A DNA stretch of 44,377 nt from Cyanobacteria bacterium UBA4641 (GCA_002405805.1 DHMN01000071.1:1-44377); one strand, 5' to 3'. Positions 25,460 through 34,771 are shown, counted from the first letter of the stretch. Numbers and translations are program-made. The notes: generated from the letters alone by a model not told the origin.

Positions 25460-25493
25460 ATGTGCTAATACATTAGCATATATGCTAATATTA
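25460..25493. promoter_or_regulatory. Operator-like palindrome between pilin and Xre gene
   Basis: ATTAGCATATATGCTAAT (25472-25489) is a perfect 18-bp palindrome. The overlapping TGCTAAT-AC-ATTAGCA just to its left gives a second dyad sharing a half-site, so three TGCTAAT half-sites lie in a row. It sits about 40-57 bp upstream of the Xre start codon and inside the promoter region of the pilin gene. A binding site for the adjacent regulator is the simplest reading. Confidence 0.6.
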
Positions 25494-25528
25494 ATCAACC
25501 TTAACCCCTTTAAAGTTAGAATAGCACT

Positions 25529-25738
25529 ATGATAAAAATTCATCTTAGAGAACTTATGTGGGAAAAGAATATTTCTGCGGTGCAAATTCAGAAAGAAACA
25601 GGGATACACGCTACTACTGTTTCTCGAATAATTAACGGCAAACAACAAAATTTAGGACTGGAAACTTTGGACAAATTGTGCACCGTTTTAGATTGCAAAA
25701 TTCAAGATTTGATTACCTACGAGCGCGTAAATAAGTGA
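25529..25738 (+). CDS. Xre/Cro-C1 family transcriptional regulator
   Basis: A 69-residue single-domain helix-turn-helix protein. The HTH covers about 15-50 (NISAVQIQKETGIHATTVSR, then IINGKQQ), followed by LETLDKLCTVLDCKIQDLI, the usual closing helices of the YozG/Cro type. It diverges from the pseudopilin gene, with an operator-like palindrome between them, so autoregulation and control of the pilin are plausible. No ribosome site precedes the ATG; TAGAAT (25517-25522) lies six bases upstream, suggesting a leaderless transcript. Confidence 0.9.
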   Translation: MIKIHLRELMWEKNISAVQIQKETGIHATTVSRIINGKQQNLGLETLDKLCTVLDCKIQDLITYERVNK

Positions 25739-25760
25739 TTTTTATGCTAAGATTTCTACT

Positions 25761-26408
25761 ATGAAAGATTTTTTAATTGGGCTGTTAGATTGGATTTATA
25801 AGAAAAAATGTTACTTCTGCGGCAGGTCGTATGAATCTGTCAAAATGTGCTCAAAATGCTTTGATGATTTGGATTTTTTATCTATTGATGTCAACCGCAG
25901 GGTATTAAAAACAGATATTTATTGTGCTGGAGTATATTCAAAAAATTTGCAAAAATTGATTCGCGGGCTTAAATACCACAGACAAAAAGAATTGGCTTAT
26001 TATCTTGCAAAATTTATGTGGCAATATTGGCAAAGGCTCGATTTAGAAGGAGATTTTCAAATTGTTCCTGTACCAATTTTTCCCAAACGTAAAAAGCAAA
26101 GAAAGTACAACCACATGGAGCTTGTGGCAACAGAGTTTGCAAAAATGTCAGGATATGAGGTTAATTTCGATTGCATCAAGCGCGTAAAAGATACAAAACC
26201 ACAATACAAATTGAACAAATCGCAAAGAATGATAAATTTGTCAAACGCGTTTGAAGTATGCACAGACAAGATTTTGCCTGATAAAAAATTGTTGATAATT
26301 GACGATATTTGTACAACAGGCTCAACATTTGAAGAAATGATTAAAGCCTTTAACGCAAATGGGATTTGTGATATTGTTTGTTTTGCAGCCACCACCCCAT
26401 GGGAATAA
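25761..26408 (+). CDS. comF: ComF family phosphoribosyltransferase-like protein
   Basis: A 215-residue ComF/ComFC protein. An N-terminal zinc-ribbon (CYFCGRS ... MCSKCF) precedes a PRTase fold whose PRPP loop is LLIIDDICTTGSTFEEM near 175-190. The stretch IVPVPIFPKRKKQRKYNHMEL is typical of the family. ComF proteins are needed for DNA uptake in competent bacteria and are often linked to type IV pili, present in this window. TATGC-TAAGAT lies seven bases before the ATG, again a possible leaderless start. Confidence 0.93.
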   Translation: MKDFLIGLLDWIYKKKCYFCGRSYESVKMCSKCFDDLDFLSIDVNRRVLKTDIYCAGVYSKNLQKLIRGLKYHRQKELAYYLAKFMWQYWQRLDLEGDFQIVPVPIFPKRKKQRKYNHMELVATEFAKMSGYEVNFDCIKRVKDTKPQYKLNKSQRMINLSNAFEVCTDKILPDKKLLIIDDICTTGSTFEEMIKAFNANGICDIVCFAATTPWE

Positions 26409-26423
26409 TGGAATATTTATAAA

Positions 26424-26756
26424 ATGATACTATCTGAATTTGCAAAATTTTTACAAGAACATAACGAAGAACTTTTAATGCGAAAAACCACACCAATAAA
26501 GCTTTTGCCTGTGTGGTTAAAAACCGTTATAAACAAAAATCCGAAAACAAATATAGACAAAATCGTCCACAAAGAAATTATGTATTGCGAAAATCCGCAA
26601 GGCGATTACCTCATTGTCGGCAAATCTGATAGCGGAAGGGTTTTAGTCAGTGCGTTGATTAAATTTGCCAAGAGTTATGAAAATTATAACCACGCAAAAT
26701 GGGTCGAAATTACCGAAAAATCCTACCACAAGCCACATGATACTGGTAAAAATTAA
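26424..26756 (+). CDS. Protein of unknown function
   Basis: A 110-residue ORF 15 bases after comF, likely co-transcribed. It reads MILSEFAKFLQEHNEELLMR, then a basic middle (LPVWLKTVINKNPKTNIDKI), then a beta-rich part (GDYLIVGKSDSGRVLVSALI). No family, signal or membrane segment is recognised. No Shine-Dalgarno sequence is clear. Codon use resembles its neighbours, which favours a real gene. Confidence 0.6.
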   Translation: MILSEFAKFLQEHNEELLMRKTTPIKLLPVWLKTVINKNPKTNIDKIVHKEIMYCENPQGDYLIVGKSDSGRVLVSALIKFAKSYENYNHAKWVEITEKSYHKPHDTGKN

Positions 26757-26797
26757 AAAATCTGCTATAATTTATTCTAAAAAGAGGATTAAGTAAT

Positions 26798-28399
26798 ATG
26801 AAATTCGGCGTGGAAGTAAAAGAGTCTTGTGTTTCGCTTTGGTGGGAAGATGTCAAAGCTGATTATTATAGAATTTTAGTCAAAATTGATGGCGTGATGT
26901 CAGAAGTTGCCAAAGTTTGCGGTGACACTTTCACAACCCTGTCACTACTTCCGTTTGGAGATAGTCAATGTCTTATACAAGCAGTAAAAGATGGTGATAT
27001 CATTGATTCTTCCGCGCAATTTGTTATCAGCGTAAATTCAATTGATGTGGTTTGTGGCAAAAATTCAAATGAAGTAAAAGCGTATTACAACGATTACCCA
27101 TCTGCACATGGCTATCGTTTGTATGTCAATAATGGCAACGGTTTTAACGGTGAACAAAATTTCAGAACACATTGTGCGCAAATTTCACATAACGAAAATT
27201 CGACTTACAAAATAAAACCGTTCGCAATTTTGGATAACAAAAGAGTGAATTTAGGCTCATCTGAGGTGTTCGCCCCTAATGACAACGAATGTATTAGTTT
27301 GAGTGCGTATAAATCTTATGGTGACAAAGTCTTTTTGTCTTGGCTCTATAAAGGCAGAGCAGATGGGTTTGCGGTGTTTGCAAAAGGAATGGATACGCCG
27401 ATTTTTGAAACTACAGACGGCTTGAAACATTTTGTCTACCTGAAAGGATTTAAAGATGATGTTGAATTTGTCGTTAAGGCTTTCATTTCAGCCCCAAACG
27501 GCAAAATATTTGTGACTGACTCCATGTCTGTCGGTTTGAGTGAGCGCAAATACGAAAAACCTTTGGTATCATTGATTATTCCGGCTTACAATTCCAAAGA
27601 TTATATTGCAAGAAGTATTGATAGTGCTTTAGCCTCTGATTTTGAAAATCTTGAAATCGTGATTGTGAACGACGGCAGCACAGATTCAACTCAAGAAATT
27701 ATTGATTGGTACGCGCAGAATTATAAAAATGTTGTCGCACTCCAAAAGCAAAACGGAGGGGTCGCAGACACTCGAAATGTTGGAATAGCAGCGGCAAAAG
27801 GTGAATATATCGCATTTATGGACAATGATGATTTAATTCGTCCAAATATGATTAGCAGTTTGTATAATTCGATTGAGAAAAATTGCTGTGATGTTGCAAT
27901 TGCACCATTATACAGGCTTGTTGACCGTGGGTATACAACACATTGCAAATTGCCGTTTGAAGTGGACAAGGCAATTCCAATGGACAAATATTTTGAAATA
28001 ATGTACACCCCCGGTTTTTACAACTGTGCAATTTGGAATAAATTGTACCGCGCATCTATCGTAAAGGCTCATCCGCTTGGAATTTTGAAGTACGAAGATG
28101 TTTCGTGGACTCCATGCATTTTGTCTTGGATGAAAAATTTTTGTTTTTTGAACACACCGTTTTACGAGTGGGATAGAAAGACGCGTCCTGAGACATTTGG
28201 GGATGTGCTTGCCAAAATGCCTGAATCTGAACTTTTTGAACACAGAAAGCAAGCGATGTTGTTCTTTGTAAATAATGGCAATCCTAAACGACTGGAGCAA
28301 TTGAAGATTATTGCACAAAGAAGATTAGCGCGTTATGCAAAATATTCACCGAAAAATCCTGCCTACAAACGCTTGTCAGATGAGATTATGGGACGGTAG
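26798..28399 (+). CDS. Family 2 glycosyltransferase with beta-rich N-terminal extension
   Basis: A 533-residue cytosolic protein. Residues about 256-480 are a GT-A glycosyltransferase of family 2: SLIIPAYNSKDYIARSI from 258, NDGSTD at 291-296, and the metal/nucleotide motif DNDD at 342-345. Acceptor and sugar are unknown. The first 250 residues are unusual and appear as three similar beta-sandwich modules (about 1-80, 85-165, 168-245). Each has a VxLxW/YxxxxxADxYxV pattern (VSLWWEDVKADYYRILVKI, VKAYYNDYPSAHGYRLYV, VFLSWLYKGRADGFAVF) like fibronectin type III repeats. A perfect TGCTATAAT promoter and GAGGA site precede it. rfbD follows in the opposite direction. Confidence 0.88.
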   Translation: MKFGVEVKESCVSLWWEDVKADYYRILVKIDGVMSEVAKVCGDTFTTLSLLPFGDSQCLIQAVKDGDIIDSSAQFVISVNSIDVVCGKNSNEVKAYYNDYPSAHGYRLYVNNGNGFNGEQNFRTHCAQISHNENSTYKIKPFAILDNKRVNLGSSEVFAPNDNECISLSAYKSYGDKVFLSWLYKGRADGFAVFAKGMDTPIFETTDGLKHFVYLKGFKDDVEFVVKAFISAPNGKIFVTDSMSVGLSERKYEKPLVSLIIPAYNSKDYIARSIDSALASDFENLEIVIVNDGSTDSTQEIIDWYAQNYKNVVALQKQNGGVADTRNVGIAAAKGEYIAFMDNDDLIRPNMISSLYNSIEKNCCDVAIAPLYRLVDRGYTTHCKLPFEVDKAIPMDKYFEIMYTPGFYNCAIWNKLYRASIVKAHPLGILKYEDVSWTPCILSWMKNFCFLNTPFYEWDRKTRPETFGDVLAKMPESELFEHRKQAMLFFVNNGNPKRLEQLKIIAQRRLARYAKYSPKNPAYKRLSDEIMGR

Positions 28400-28405
28400 T
28401 TTCAC

Positions 28406-28422
28406 CCTCTCCTTCGGAGAGG
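28406..28422. terminator. Stable C(UUCG)G hairpin after the glycosyltransferase
   Basis: CCTCTCC-TTC-GGAGAGG forms a GC-rich stem closed by a C(UUCG)G tetraloop seven bases after the glycosyltransferase stop. No T-run follows, so it may protect or end the transcript rather than act as a classical terminator. Confidence 0.45.
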
Positions 28423-28426
28423 AGTT

Positions 28427-28521
28427 GTCATTCCGAACTTGTTTCGGAATCTCTAATTGAACATATTAAGCTTATGTAAAACTTGTAATATTTGGGACCC
28501 TGAAACAAGTTCAGGGTGACA
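28427..28521. repeat. Palindromic repeat, inverted pair
   Basis: Two hairpins face each other. The left is ATTCCGAA/TTCGGAAT (28430-28437 with 28443-28450, loop CTTGT); the right is ACCCTGAA/TTCAGGGT (28497-28504 with 28510-28517, loop ACAAG). The pair begins with TTGTCA and ends with TGACAA. The stems differ from those at 5914 and 41760 by paired changes. Confidence 0.88.
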
Positions 28522-28533
28522 ATGTTAAAAATC

Positions 28534-29376
28534 CTAATGTATTAAATCCTGTAAATACTCTGCCAATCCTTCTTGCCAAGGGCGAGTGGTAAAACTCGGA
28601 GTCATTACGCTATAGTGTGGGCGTTTGGCAGGACGTGGAAATTCTTCTGTCGTGCAAGGGACAACTTTGACATTCATCCCCTTTATTTTAAAAATCTCTT
28701 TTGCAAACTCACACCAACTGGCTTTACCGCCTCCGCAAATATGATAAATTCCATAACTCGGTTCATTTTGGATTATTTTTGAGATTCCATAAGACAAGTC
28801 TTTTGTCCAAGTAGGACAACCGATTTGGTCATCCACAACTTTTATTTCCGACAATTCACCGTTTAAATATTTTTCGCCAAGAGCCAACATTGTATCTACA
28901 AAATTCTTGCCATATTCGCCATACAGCCAACTTGTTCTAACAATATAATACTTTTTGCAATTATTTTTTACTGCAATTTCTCCTTCATATTTCGTCAATC
29001 CGTAATTATTTATTGGATTTGGAGTGTCAGAAGTTGTGTATGGAGAAAACTTTTCACCATCAAACACGTAATCGGTTGAAATATATATCATCGCGCAATC
29101 CACTAAGTTACAAGCCTTTGCAACAATTTCGCATCCTTTTGCATTGATTTTTCTTGCAAGGTTTAGATTTTTTTCTGCATCATCAACTTTTGTATAAGCA
29201 GCGCACTGAATAACTATATCAGGATTTTCCGATTTCAAAGTTTTTATAACGAAATCTTTATCTGTTATATCTAAATCTTGGTGAGTTTTGCCAATAATTG
29301 AATGACCTTGAGATTCAAGGATTTGTATCAAATCTTTGGCTAACATTCCGTTTGCGCCTGTAATTAGTATTTTCAT
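28534..29376 (-). CDS. rfbD: dTDP-4-dehydrorhamnose reductase
   Basis: A 280-residue short-chain reductase of the RmlD/RfbD type, which makes dTDP-L-rhamnose for surface polysaccharide. The NAD(P)-binding motif GANGMLAKD is at 7-15. Other RmlD stretches are IQCAAYTKVDDAEKN, YISTDYVFDGEKFSPY, the YGLTKYEGE catalytic Tyr-Lys, RTSWLYGEYGKNFVDTM and DQIGCPTW. The other rml genes are not adjacent; a glycosyltransferase lies on the other side of the repeat. A GGAAGAG ribosome site precedes the ATG. Confidence 0.93.
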   Translation of the reverse strand: MKILITGANGMLAKDLIQILESQGHSIIGKTHQDLDITDKDFVIKTLKSENPDIVIQCAAYTKVDDAEKNLNLARKINAKGCEIVAKACNLVDCAMIYISTDYVFDGEKFSPYTTSDTPNPINNYGLTKYEGEIAVKNNCKKYYIVRTSWLYGEYGKNFVDTMLALGEKYLNGELSEIKVVDDQIGCPTWTKDLSYGISKIIQNEPSYGIYHICGGGKASWCEFAKEIFKIKGMNVKVVPCTTEEFPRPAKRPHYSVMTPSFTTRPWQEGLAEYLQDLIH

Positions 29377-29463
29377 TTCTCTTCCTATTTACATGTTTTT
29401 CATTTCTTATGATATATGAATTGTGCTCCATTTGTAAAGATTTAGCCATATTTGTTATGTTTG

Positions 29464-29497
29464 TGCTATACTTGAATCAAGGAGTATAGACTGGAGG
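29464..29497 (+). promoter_or_regulatory. Extended -10 and ribosome site of gyrA
   Basis: TGTGCTATACT (29462-29472 region, hexamer TATACT at 29467-29472) is an extended -10. GGAGG at 29493-29497 lies about eight bases before the TTG at 29506 and decides that start; the ATG at 29521 has no ribosome site in range. Confidence 0.65.
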
Positions 29498-29505
29498 GAA
29501 GAGTA

Positions 29506-32067
29506 TTGACTCAGCAGAACATGTTTGACCACGGGAAAATCGTTCCCGTTAATATAAGAGAAGAAATGAAACGCTCGTACATCGATTACGCGATGAGTGT
29601 AATTGTCGGACGTGCTTTACCGGATGTTCGTGACGGTTTGAAACCGGTTCACAGACGTATTTTGTACGCAATGAACGAATTAGGAATGTATCCTGATAAA
29701 CCGTTTAAGAAATGTGCGCGTATCGTCGGTGAAGTTCTTGGTAAATATCACCCACACGGTGATAGTTCGGTATACGAGGCATTAGTTCGTATGGCTCAAG
29801 ACTTTTCAACTCGTTATTTGATGGTTGATGGTCACGGTAACTTTGGTTCTGTCGATGGTGATGGAGCTGCTGCAATGCGTTATACTGAGGCTCGTATGCA
29901 CAAAATCACTCAGTCAATGCTTGCTGATATTGATTGTGAAACTGTTGAGTTTGAACCGAACTTCGATGGTTCGTTACAAGAACCTTCAGTATTACCTGTA
30001 AGACTTCCAATGTTATTGTTAAACGGTGTTTCAGGTATCGCGGTTGGTATGGCGACAAACATTCCGCCTCACAACCTTTGCGAAGTTGTAGATGGTACTA
30101 TCGCTTTGATTGATAATCCGAAAATTACAATTCCTGAATTGATGGAATACATCAAAGGGCCGGATTTTCCTACAGCAGCTACAATTATCGGTTTAAACGA
30201 TATTAAACAAGCTTACGAAACAGGTCGTGGTTCAATTAAAATGTCTGCTGTTGCAGGTTTTGAAGAAATCGCAGGCGGTGGCGGACGTCAAGCAAGAACC
30301 GCAATTGTTGTAACTGAAATTCCATATCAAGTAAACAAGGCTCAATTGATTGAAAAAATTGCAGAACTTGTAAAAGACCAAAGAATCACAGGTATTTCTG
30401 ATATTCGTGATGAATCTGACCGTGAAGGTATGAGAATCGTTATTGAATTGAAACGTGATGCTAAACCTGATGTTGTTAAAAATAATTTATTTAAATATAC
30501 CCAACTTGCAACAACTTTCGGTGTGAATATGGTTGCATTATGCGGCAAACAACCTCGTTTGATGAACTTGTACGAAGTTTTGAACGAATTTGTTGAACAC
30601 AGAATTGAAATCGTTACAAGAAGAACAATTTTCTTCTTAAAGAAAGCAAAAATCAGAGCACATATCTTGGCAGGTTTGATTATTGCATTGGGTTCAATTG
30701 ATGAAGTTATCGAACTTATCAAAAAATCCAAAACAACAGATGAGGCTCGTGAAGGTTTGATGAGCAGATTCGGTCTTGATGTCGACCAAGCAAACGCAAT
30801 CCTTGAAATGCAATTAAGACGTTTGACAGGATTGGAACAAGACAAAGTTAAGGCTGAATATGATGAGTTGTTAAAGAAAATTGCAGAATACGAATCAATT
30901 CTTGCAAGCCGTCAAAAAATTCTTGACATCATTAAAGGTGAATTACTTGAAGATAAAGAAAAATACGGCGATGATAGAAAAACTCAAATCTTGCCTGAAC
31001 AAGGTGAAGTTACAATTGAAGATTTGACACCAAATACACCAATGGCAGTATTTATTACTCACCAAGGTTATTTGAAACGTATTTCACTTGATACCTTTGA
31101 ACGTCAAAACCGTGCAACTCGTGGCAAATCAGGTATGAAGACAAAAGATGATGATGATATTCAACATTTCTTTACTGCAATGATGCATGATAAAGTATTG
31201 TTCTTCTCATCAAAAGGTACTGTATACAGTTTGAATGTTTACGACTTCCCTGAAGGCGGACGCCAAGCAAAAGGCTTGCCAATCATCAACGTATTGCCAA
31301 TCGCTCAAGATGAAAAAATTACGGCAGTTGTTCCTGTAAGTTCATTCTCAAATGATTTGAATTTGATTATGCTTACTAAAAAAGGCTATATCAAACGTAT
31401 TGAACTTGATAACTTTACAAACATCAGACGTAACGGTATCATCGCAATCGGTTTGGATGAAGGCGACAGCTTGAACTGGGTAAAACTTGCAACAGCAAAA
31501 GATGAAATTATTATCGGTACATCTTGTGGTATGGCAATCAGATTCCCAATCCAAGACTTGAGACCTTTAGGCAGAAGTGCAAGAGGTGTTACATCAATGA
31601 AATTACGTTCAGGTGATGAATTAATCGGATGTGATATCGTACCTCAAGACTATGATGCAGATTTGCTTGTTGTAACTTCTGACGGTTTTGGTAAACGTAC
31701 AAAATTATCAGAATTCAGAACTCAAAATAGAGGCGGAATCGGTTTAATTGCAACTAAATTCAAATCATCAGCATCAAGACTTGTTGCTTTGACTATAGTA
31801 AAAGAATCTGACGATATTATGCTTGTTACGGCAAACGGTGTTGTTACAAGATTAAATGCAGGTTCAATCTCTCAACAAGGTCGTCCTGCAACAGGGGTAA
31901 GAGCTCAAAACTTGTCAGACAACGATACAGTATGTTCTGTAAACAAGATTTTGAACCCTGATGATAATGATGTAACAATCAAGGCTCAACCTGCTGAAAA
32001 TTCTGCAACTCCGGCAGAAGATGTTCAGCAAACAAGCTTGTTAAACAACAATGAAGAACAAAAATAA
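29506..32067 (+). CDS. gyrA: DNA gyrase subunit A
   Basis: An 853-residue type IIA topoisomerase A subunit that, with GyrB, introduces negative supercoils. The catalytic tyrosine is Tyr126 in AAMRYTEARM. The quinolone-determining region reads HPHGDSSVYEALVRMAQ, with Ser87 and Glu91 at the Escherichia coli Ser83 and Asp87 positions, so no classical resistance substitution is seen. The C-terminal beta-pinwheel (about 505-820) has six blades (RQNRATRGKSG, FRTQNRGGIGLIATK). The canonical GyrA box QRRGGKG is not exact, so ParC cannot be fully excluded, but length and layout favour GyrA. It starts with TTG and ends in a strong terminator, monocistronic. Confidence 0.92.
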   Translation: MTQQNMFDHGKIVPVNIREEMKRSYIDYAMSVIVGRALPDVRDGLKPVHRRILYAMNELGMYPDKPFKKCARIVGEVLGKYHPHGDSSVYEALVRMAQDFSTRYLMVDGHGNFGSVDGDGAAAMRYTEARMHKITQSMLADIDCETVEFEPNFDGSLQEPSVLPVRLPMLLLNGVSGIAVGMATNIPPHNLCEVVDGTIALIDNPKITIPELMEYIKGPDFPTAATIIGLNDIKQAYETGRGSIKMSAVAGFEEIAGGGGRQARTAIVVTEIPYQVNKAQLIEKIAELVKDQRITGISDIRDESDREGMRIVIELKRDAKPDVVKNNLFKYTQLATTFGVNMVALCGKQPRLMNLYEVLNEFVEHRIEIVTRRTIFFLKKAKIRAHILAGLIIALGSIDEVIELIKKSKTTDEAREGLMSRFGLDVDQANAILEMQLRRLTGLEQDKVKAEYDELLKKIAEYESILASRQKILDIIKGELLEDKEKYGDDRKTQILPEQGEVTIEDLTPNTPMAVFITHQGYLKRISLDTFERQNRATRGKSGMKTKDDDDIQHFFTAMMHDKVLFFSSKGTVYSLNVYDFPEGGRQAKGLPIINVLPIAQDEKITAVVPVSSFSNDLNLIMLTKKGYIKRIELDNFTNIRRNGIIAIGLDEGDSLNWVKLATAKDEIIIGTSCGMAIRFPIQDLRPLGRSARGVTSMKLRSGDELIGCDIVPQDYDADLLVVTSDGFGKRTKLSEFRTQNRGGIGLIATKFKSSASRLVALTIVKESDDIMLVTANGVVTRLNAGSISQQGRPATGVRAQNLSDNDTVCSVNKILNPDDNDVTIKAQPAENSATPAEDVQQTSLLNNNEEQK

Positions 32068-32094
32068 TTTTGTTTAGCAAATATAAAAATTGAT

Positions 32095-32127
32095 AAAAGA
32101 TGTTTCATTTTGGAACATCTTTTATTT
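32095..32127 (+). terminator. Rho-independent terminator after gyrA
   Basis: A 12-bp stem (32095-32106 with 32112-32123, one G-U pair, loop ATTTT) whose 3' arm ends in TTTT and is followed by ATTTTAC. Confidence 0.85.
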
Positions 32128-32187
32128 TACTTTTGAAATCACTTTATGCTAATATAATTTAGCACAGGGAAATAAGGAGAGAATATA

Positions 32188-32430
32188 ATGGCAGATGCAA
32201 AAATTTTAGCAACAATTGATAGAACTGATACTGAACAATTGCAAATCTCAGTTAGTGAATACAAAGGCAAAAGCTATTTGAATATGAGAATATACTACAC
32301 AACTGATGATGGTGCAACTTGGTTGCCTACAAAAAAAGGTGTAACTTTCACTCCTGACCAATTGGACATCTTGACAGAAGCTATTGAAGAAGCTAAACAA
32401 GAATTTATGTCAGCAGAAGTTGAAGAGTAA
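32188..32430 (+). CDS. PC4-like single-stranded DNA-binding protein
   Basis: An 80-residue protein resembling the transcriptional coactivator PC4/YdbC fold: four beta strands followed by one helix. Visible are LQISVSEYKGKSYLNMRIYY, DGATWLPTKKGVTFTPDQL and a final helix DILTEAIEEAKQEFM. Bacterial PC4-like proteins bind single-stranded DNA as dimers; a helper role in transcription or repair is likely but unproven. It has a strong AAGGAG site and is followed 40 bases later by priA, a replication-restart helicase. Confidence 0.82.
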   Translation: MADAKILATIDRTDTEQLQISVSEYKGKSYLNMRIYYTTDDGATWLPTKKGVTFTPDQLDILTEAIEEAKQEFMSAEVEE

Positions 32431-32470
32431 AAACACAAAAATTTAGTTATTAAAAAGGATTATCGGATAA

Positions 32471-34771
32471 ATGGAAGATGGTATTCAGAACAAATTATTT
32501 GAAGTTCCGTCACGTAAATTGGTTTTGAAAAAACGTGAACCGTCAGAAGTGCCTGATAATCCTTTTCATAAATATGCAGTTTGTCTTGTTAATTTGAAAG
32601 CCTTGGGGGTAAAAACCTTTAGTTATTTGATTCCTGACGAGATGCAAAACAAAATCAAAATCGGTCAAGCCTTGATGGTTCCATTTGGCAGACAAGGTTT
32701 GATAAACGCGTTTTGCGTAGGATTTTCGGATTATTTACCACCTGAAATTCGCGCCAAAAGAGTGAGTAAAATTTTAGATGAAACCCCTTTGTTTTCTGTT
32801 GAATATTTGAAATTACTGGAATGGGTTGCAAATTACTATTGTACCGATTTGATTACAGTTTTAAATGCGGCAATTCCGCTAAAACTCATCGAAAAATCTC
32901 TTAAAACAGAACAAATTATTGAATTTGTAAAAACAGACGGCGCTACAAAACGTCAAAAAGAAGTTTTGGAACTTTTAGAAAACAAGGGCAAAATGCCATT
33001 AATTGAGTTTGAAAAACTAGCCAAAACAACAAGAGCTACAATCAAAAAACTTGAGGCAATGGGGTGCGTAAAACTAATAGAAGAACAAATTTATCGTAAT
33101 CCGCTAGACATTTTGCACATTGATAAAAAAGAAGATTTATTTACACTTTCAGAAACTCAGCAAAAAGTTTATGAAGGGATTTCTAAACAGATAAAAGAGG
33201 AAGTTTCACCGCAGATTTTGCTCCACGGAATAACTGCAAGCGGTAAAACAGAAGTTTATTTCAAACTAATAGACGATACAATTAAATCAGGTAAAAATGT
33301 CTTATTCCTTGCGCCTGAAATTGCCCTTGCATCTCAATTGACCAAAAGACTTGCCAGAAAATTTGGAACGCAAGATGTTGCAATTTGGCACAGCAGTATT
33401 TCAGAAGGCGAAAGATATGATGTTTGGCAAAAACTTTACAAAAACGAAATAAAAATCCTTGCAGGTGCAAGGTCTGCTGTTTTTGCACCGCTTAAAAATA
33501 TCGGTTTAATTATCATTGATGAGGAGCACGAAAGTGCATACAAACAAACATCTCCTGCCCCAAGGTATGACGCAAGACTTGTTGCTCGCAAGCTTTCTGA
33601 ATACAATTCTTGCCCATTGATACTCGGTTCAGCAACTCCTGATATTTCAAGCTATTATAGAGCAGTTAATTCAAATCACCTTTATGAAATGCTCAAACGT
33701 TATAATAACGCAAAAGTTGCCCCTGTTTCTGTTATAAATATGCAAGAATACGGCAGAGCAGCGTATAAAAGTTTAATTTCTAAACCTTTACAAACTGCAA
33801 TTAAAGAGACTTTGGATAACAAACAACAGGTTATTCTGTTGATAAATCGTAGAGGATATTCAACCTATACACAGTGTCAAGGGTGCGGACATGTTATCGA
33901 ATGTCCGAATTGTGCAATCCCAATGATTTGGCATGCCAAAGATAATATGTTGAAGTGCCACTATTGTAACCATGTTGAATATTTTCCTGACGTGTGCCCA
34001 AATTGCGGTTTTGACGGATTAAAAAATTCAGGAACAGGAACTCAAAAAATCGAACAATATATCCGAGAACTCTATCCTGATTATAATGTTGAACGCATAG
34101 ACAGCGATGTTTTGGTCAGAAAAGGGGAGCACATAAGATTGCTTGAAAAATTCCAAAAGGGCGAAATTGATATCCTTGTTGGAACACAGATGATTGCAAA
34201 AGGGCTTGATAATCCTAATGTTACACTTGTTGGGGTTATTTCAGCAGATGCAAGTTTCAATCTGCCTGACTTTAGAGCATCTGAAAGAGGATTTCAATTA
34301 CTGACTCAGGTTGCAGGACGCGCAGGACGTGGAGAATTTAAAGGGCGCGTGCTTTTCCAAACATATAACCCTGAATATTATGCCCTTGAAAGCGCAAAAT
34401 CTCAAAATTATGCAGAATTTTACGGCAAAGAAATTAAATCTCGTGAAGATTTTGATTATCCCCCATTTAGCCAAATTATCAGGCTGATTTTGAGTTCTCA
34501 AAACAATTTCCGAGCAGAAAAAGCTGCCCAAGAAATTGCATTGAGACTTTGCACAATGATTGAGAAATTCGGATTTGGTGAAAGGTTAGAAGTTTTAGGT
34601 CCAACCCCTTGTGTCATAGAAAGAATCAACGGTTATTACAGATTCCAAATCCTTATTAAAAACAAATTGGAATCCAAAGGACATCAATTTGTTTCAAGTT
34701 TCCTTAACAAAATCACCGCACCAAAAGATATCAGAATGACAATTGATGTTGACCCTCTTGATATTTTGTAG
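32471..34771 (+). CDS. priA: Primosomal replication restart helicase PriA
   Basis: A 766-residue superfamily 2 helicase that reloads the replisome at stalled forks. The 3'-end-binding domain is about 35-140. Walker A GITASGKT is at 253-260, the DEEH box follows near 345 (IIIDEEHESAYKQ), then LILGSATPDI. A zinc-binding insert has eight cysteines in CQGCGHVIECPNC and CHYCNHVEYFPDVCPNCG. Motifs V-VI (LVGTQMIAKGLDNPNVTLVG, QVAGRAGRGEFKG) are intact, so it should be active. The length is normal. It is convergent with the sigma gene across 47 bp without a clear hairpin. Confidence 0.97.
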   Translation: MEDGIQNKLFEVPSRKLVLKKREPSEVPDNPFHKYAVCLVNLKALGVKTFSYLIPDEMQNKIKIGQALMVPFGRQGLINAFCVGFSDYLPPEIRAKRVSKILDETPLFSVEYLKLLEWVANYYCTDLITVLNAAIPLKLIEKSLKTEQIIEFVKTDGATKRQKEVLELLENKGKMPLIEFEKLAKTTRATIKKLEAMGCVKLIEEQIYRNPLDILHIDKKEDLFTLSETQQKVYEGISKQIKEEVSPQILLHGITASGKTEVYFKLIDDTIKSGKNVLFLAPEIALASQLTKRLARKFGTQDVAIWHSSISEGERYDVWQKLYKNEIKILAGARSAVFAPLKNIGLIIIDEEHESAYKQTSPAPRYDARLVARKLSEYNSCPLILGSATPDISSYYRAVNSNHLYEMLKRYNNAKVAPVSVINMQEYGRAAYKSLISKPLQTAIKETLDNKQQVILLINRRGYSTYTQCQGCGHVIECPNCAIPMIWHAKDNMLKCHYCNHVEYFPDVCPNCGFDGLKNSGTGTQKIEQYIRELYPDYNVERIDSDVLVRKGEHIRLLEKFQKGEIDILVGTQMIAKGLDNPNVTLVGVISADASFNLPDFRASERGFQLLTQVAGRAGRGEFKGRVLFQTYNPEYYALESAKSQNYAEFYGKEIKSREDFDYPPFSQIIRLILSSQNNFRAEKAAQEIALRLCTMIEKFGFGERLEVLGPTPCVIERINGYYRFQILIKNKLESKGHQFVSSFLNKITAPKDIRMTIDVDPLDIL

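Noticed and set aside
30342..30845. 167-codon open frame on the minus strand.
   Set aside because: It lies entirely within gyrA in antisense and has no ribosome site or family-like motifs; a codon-bias shadow.
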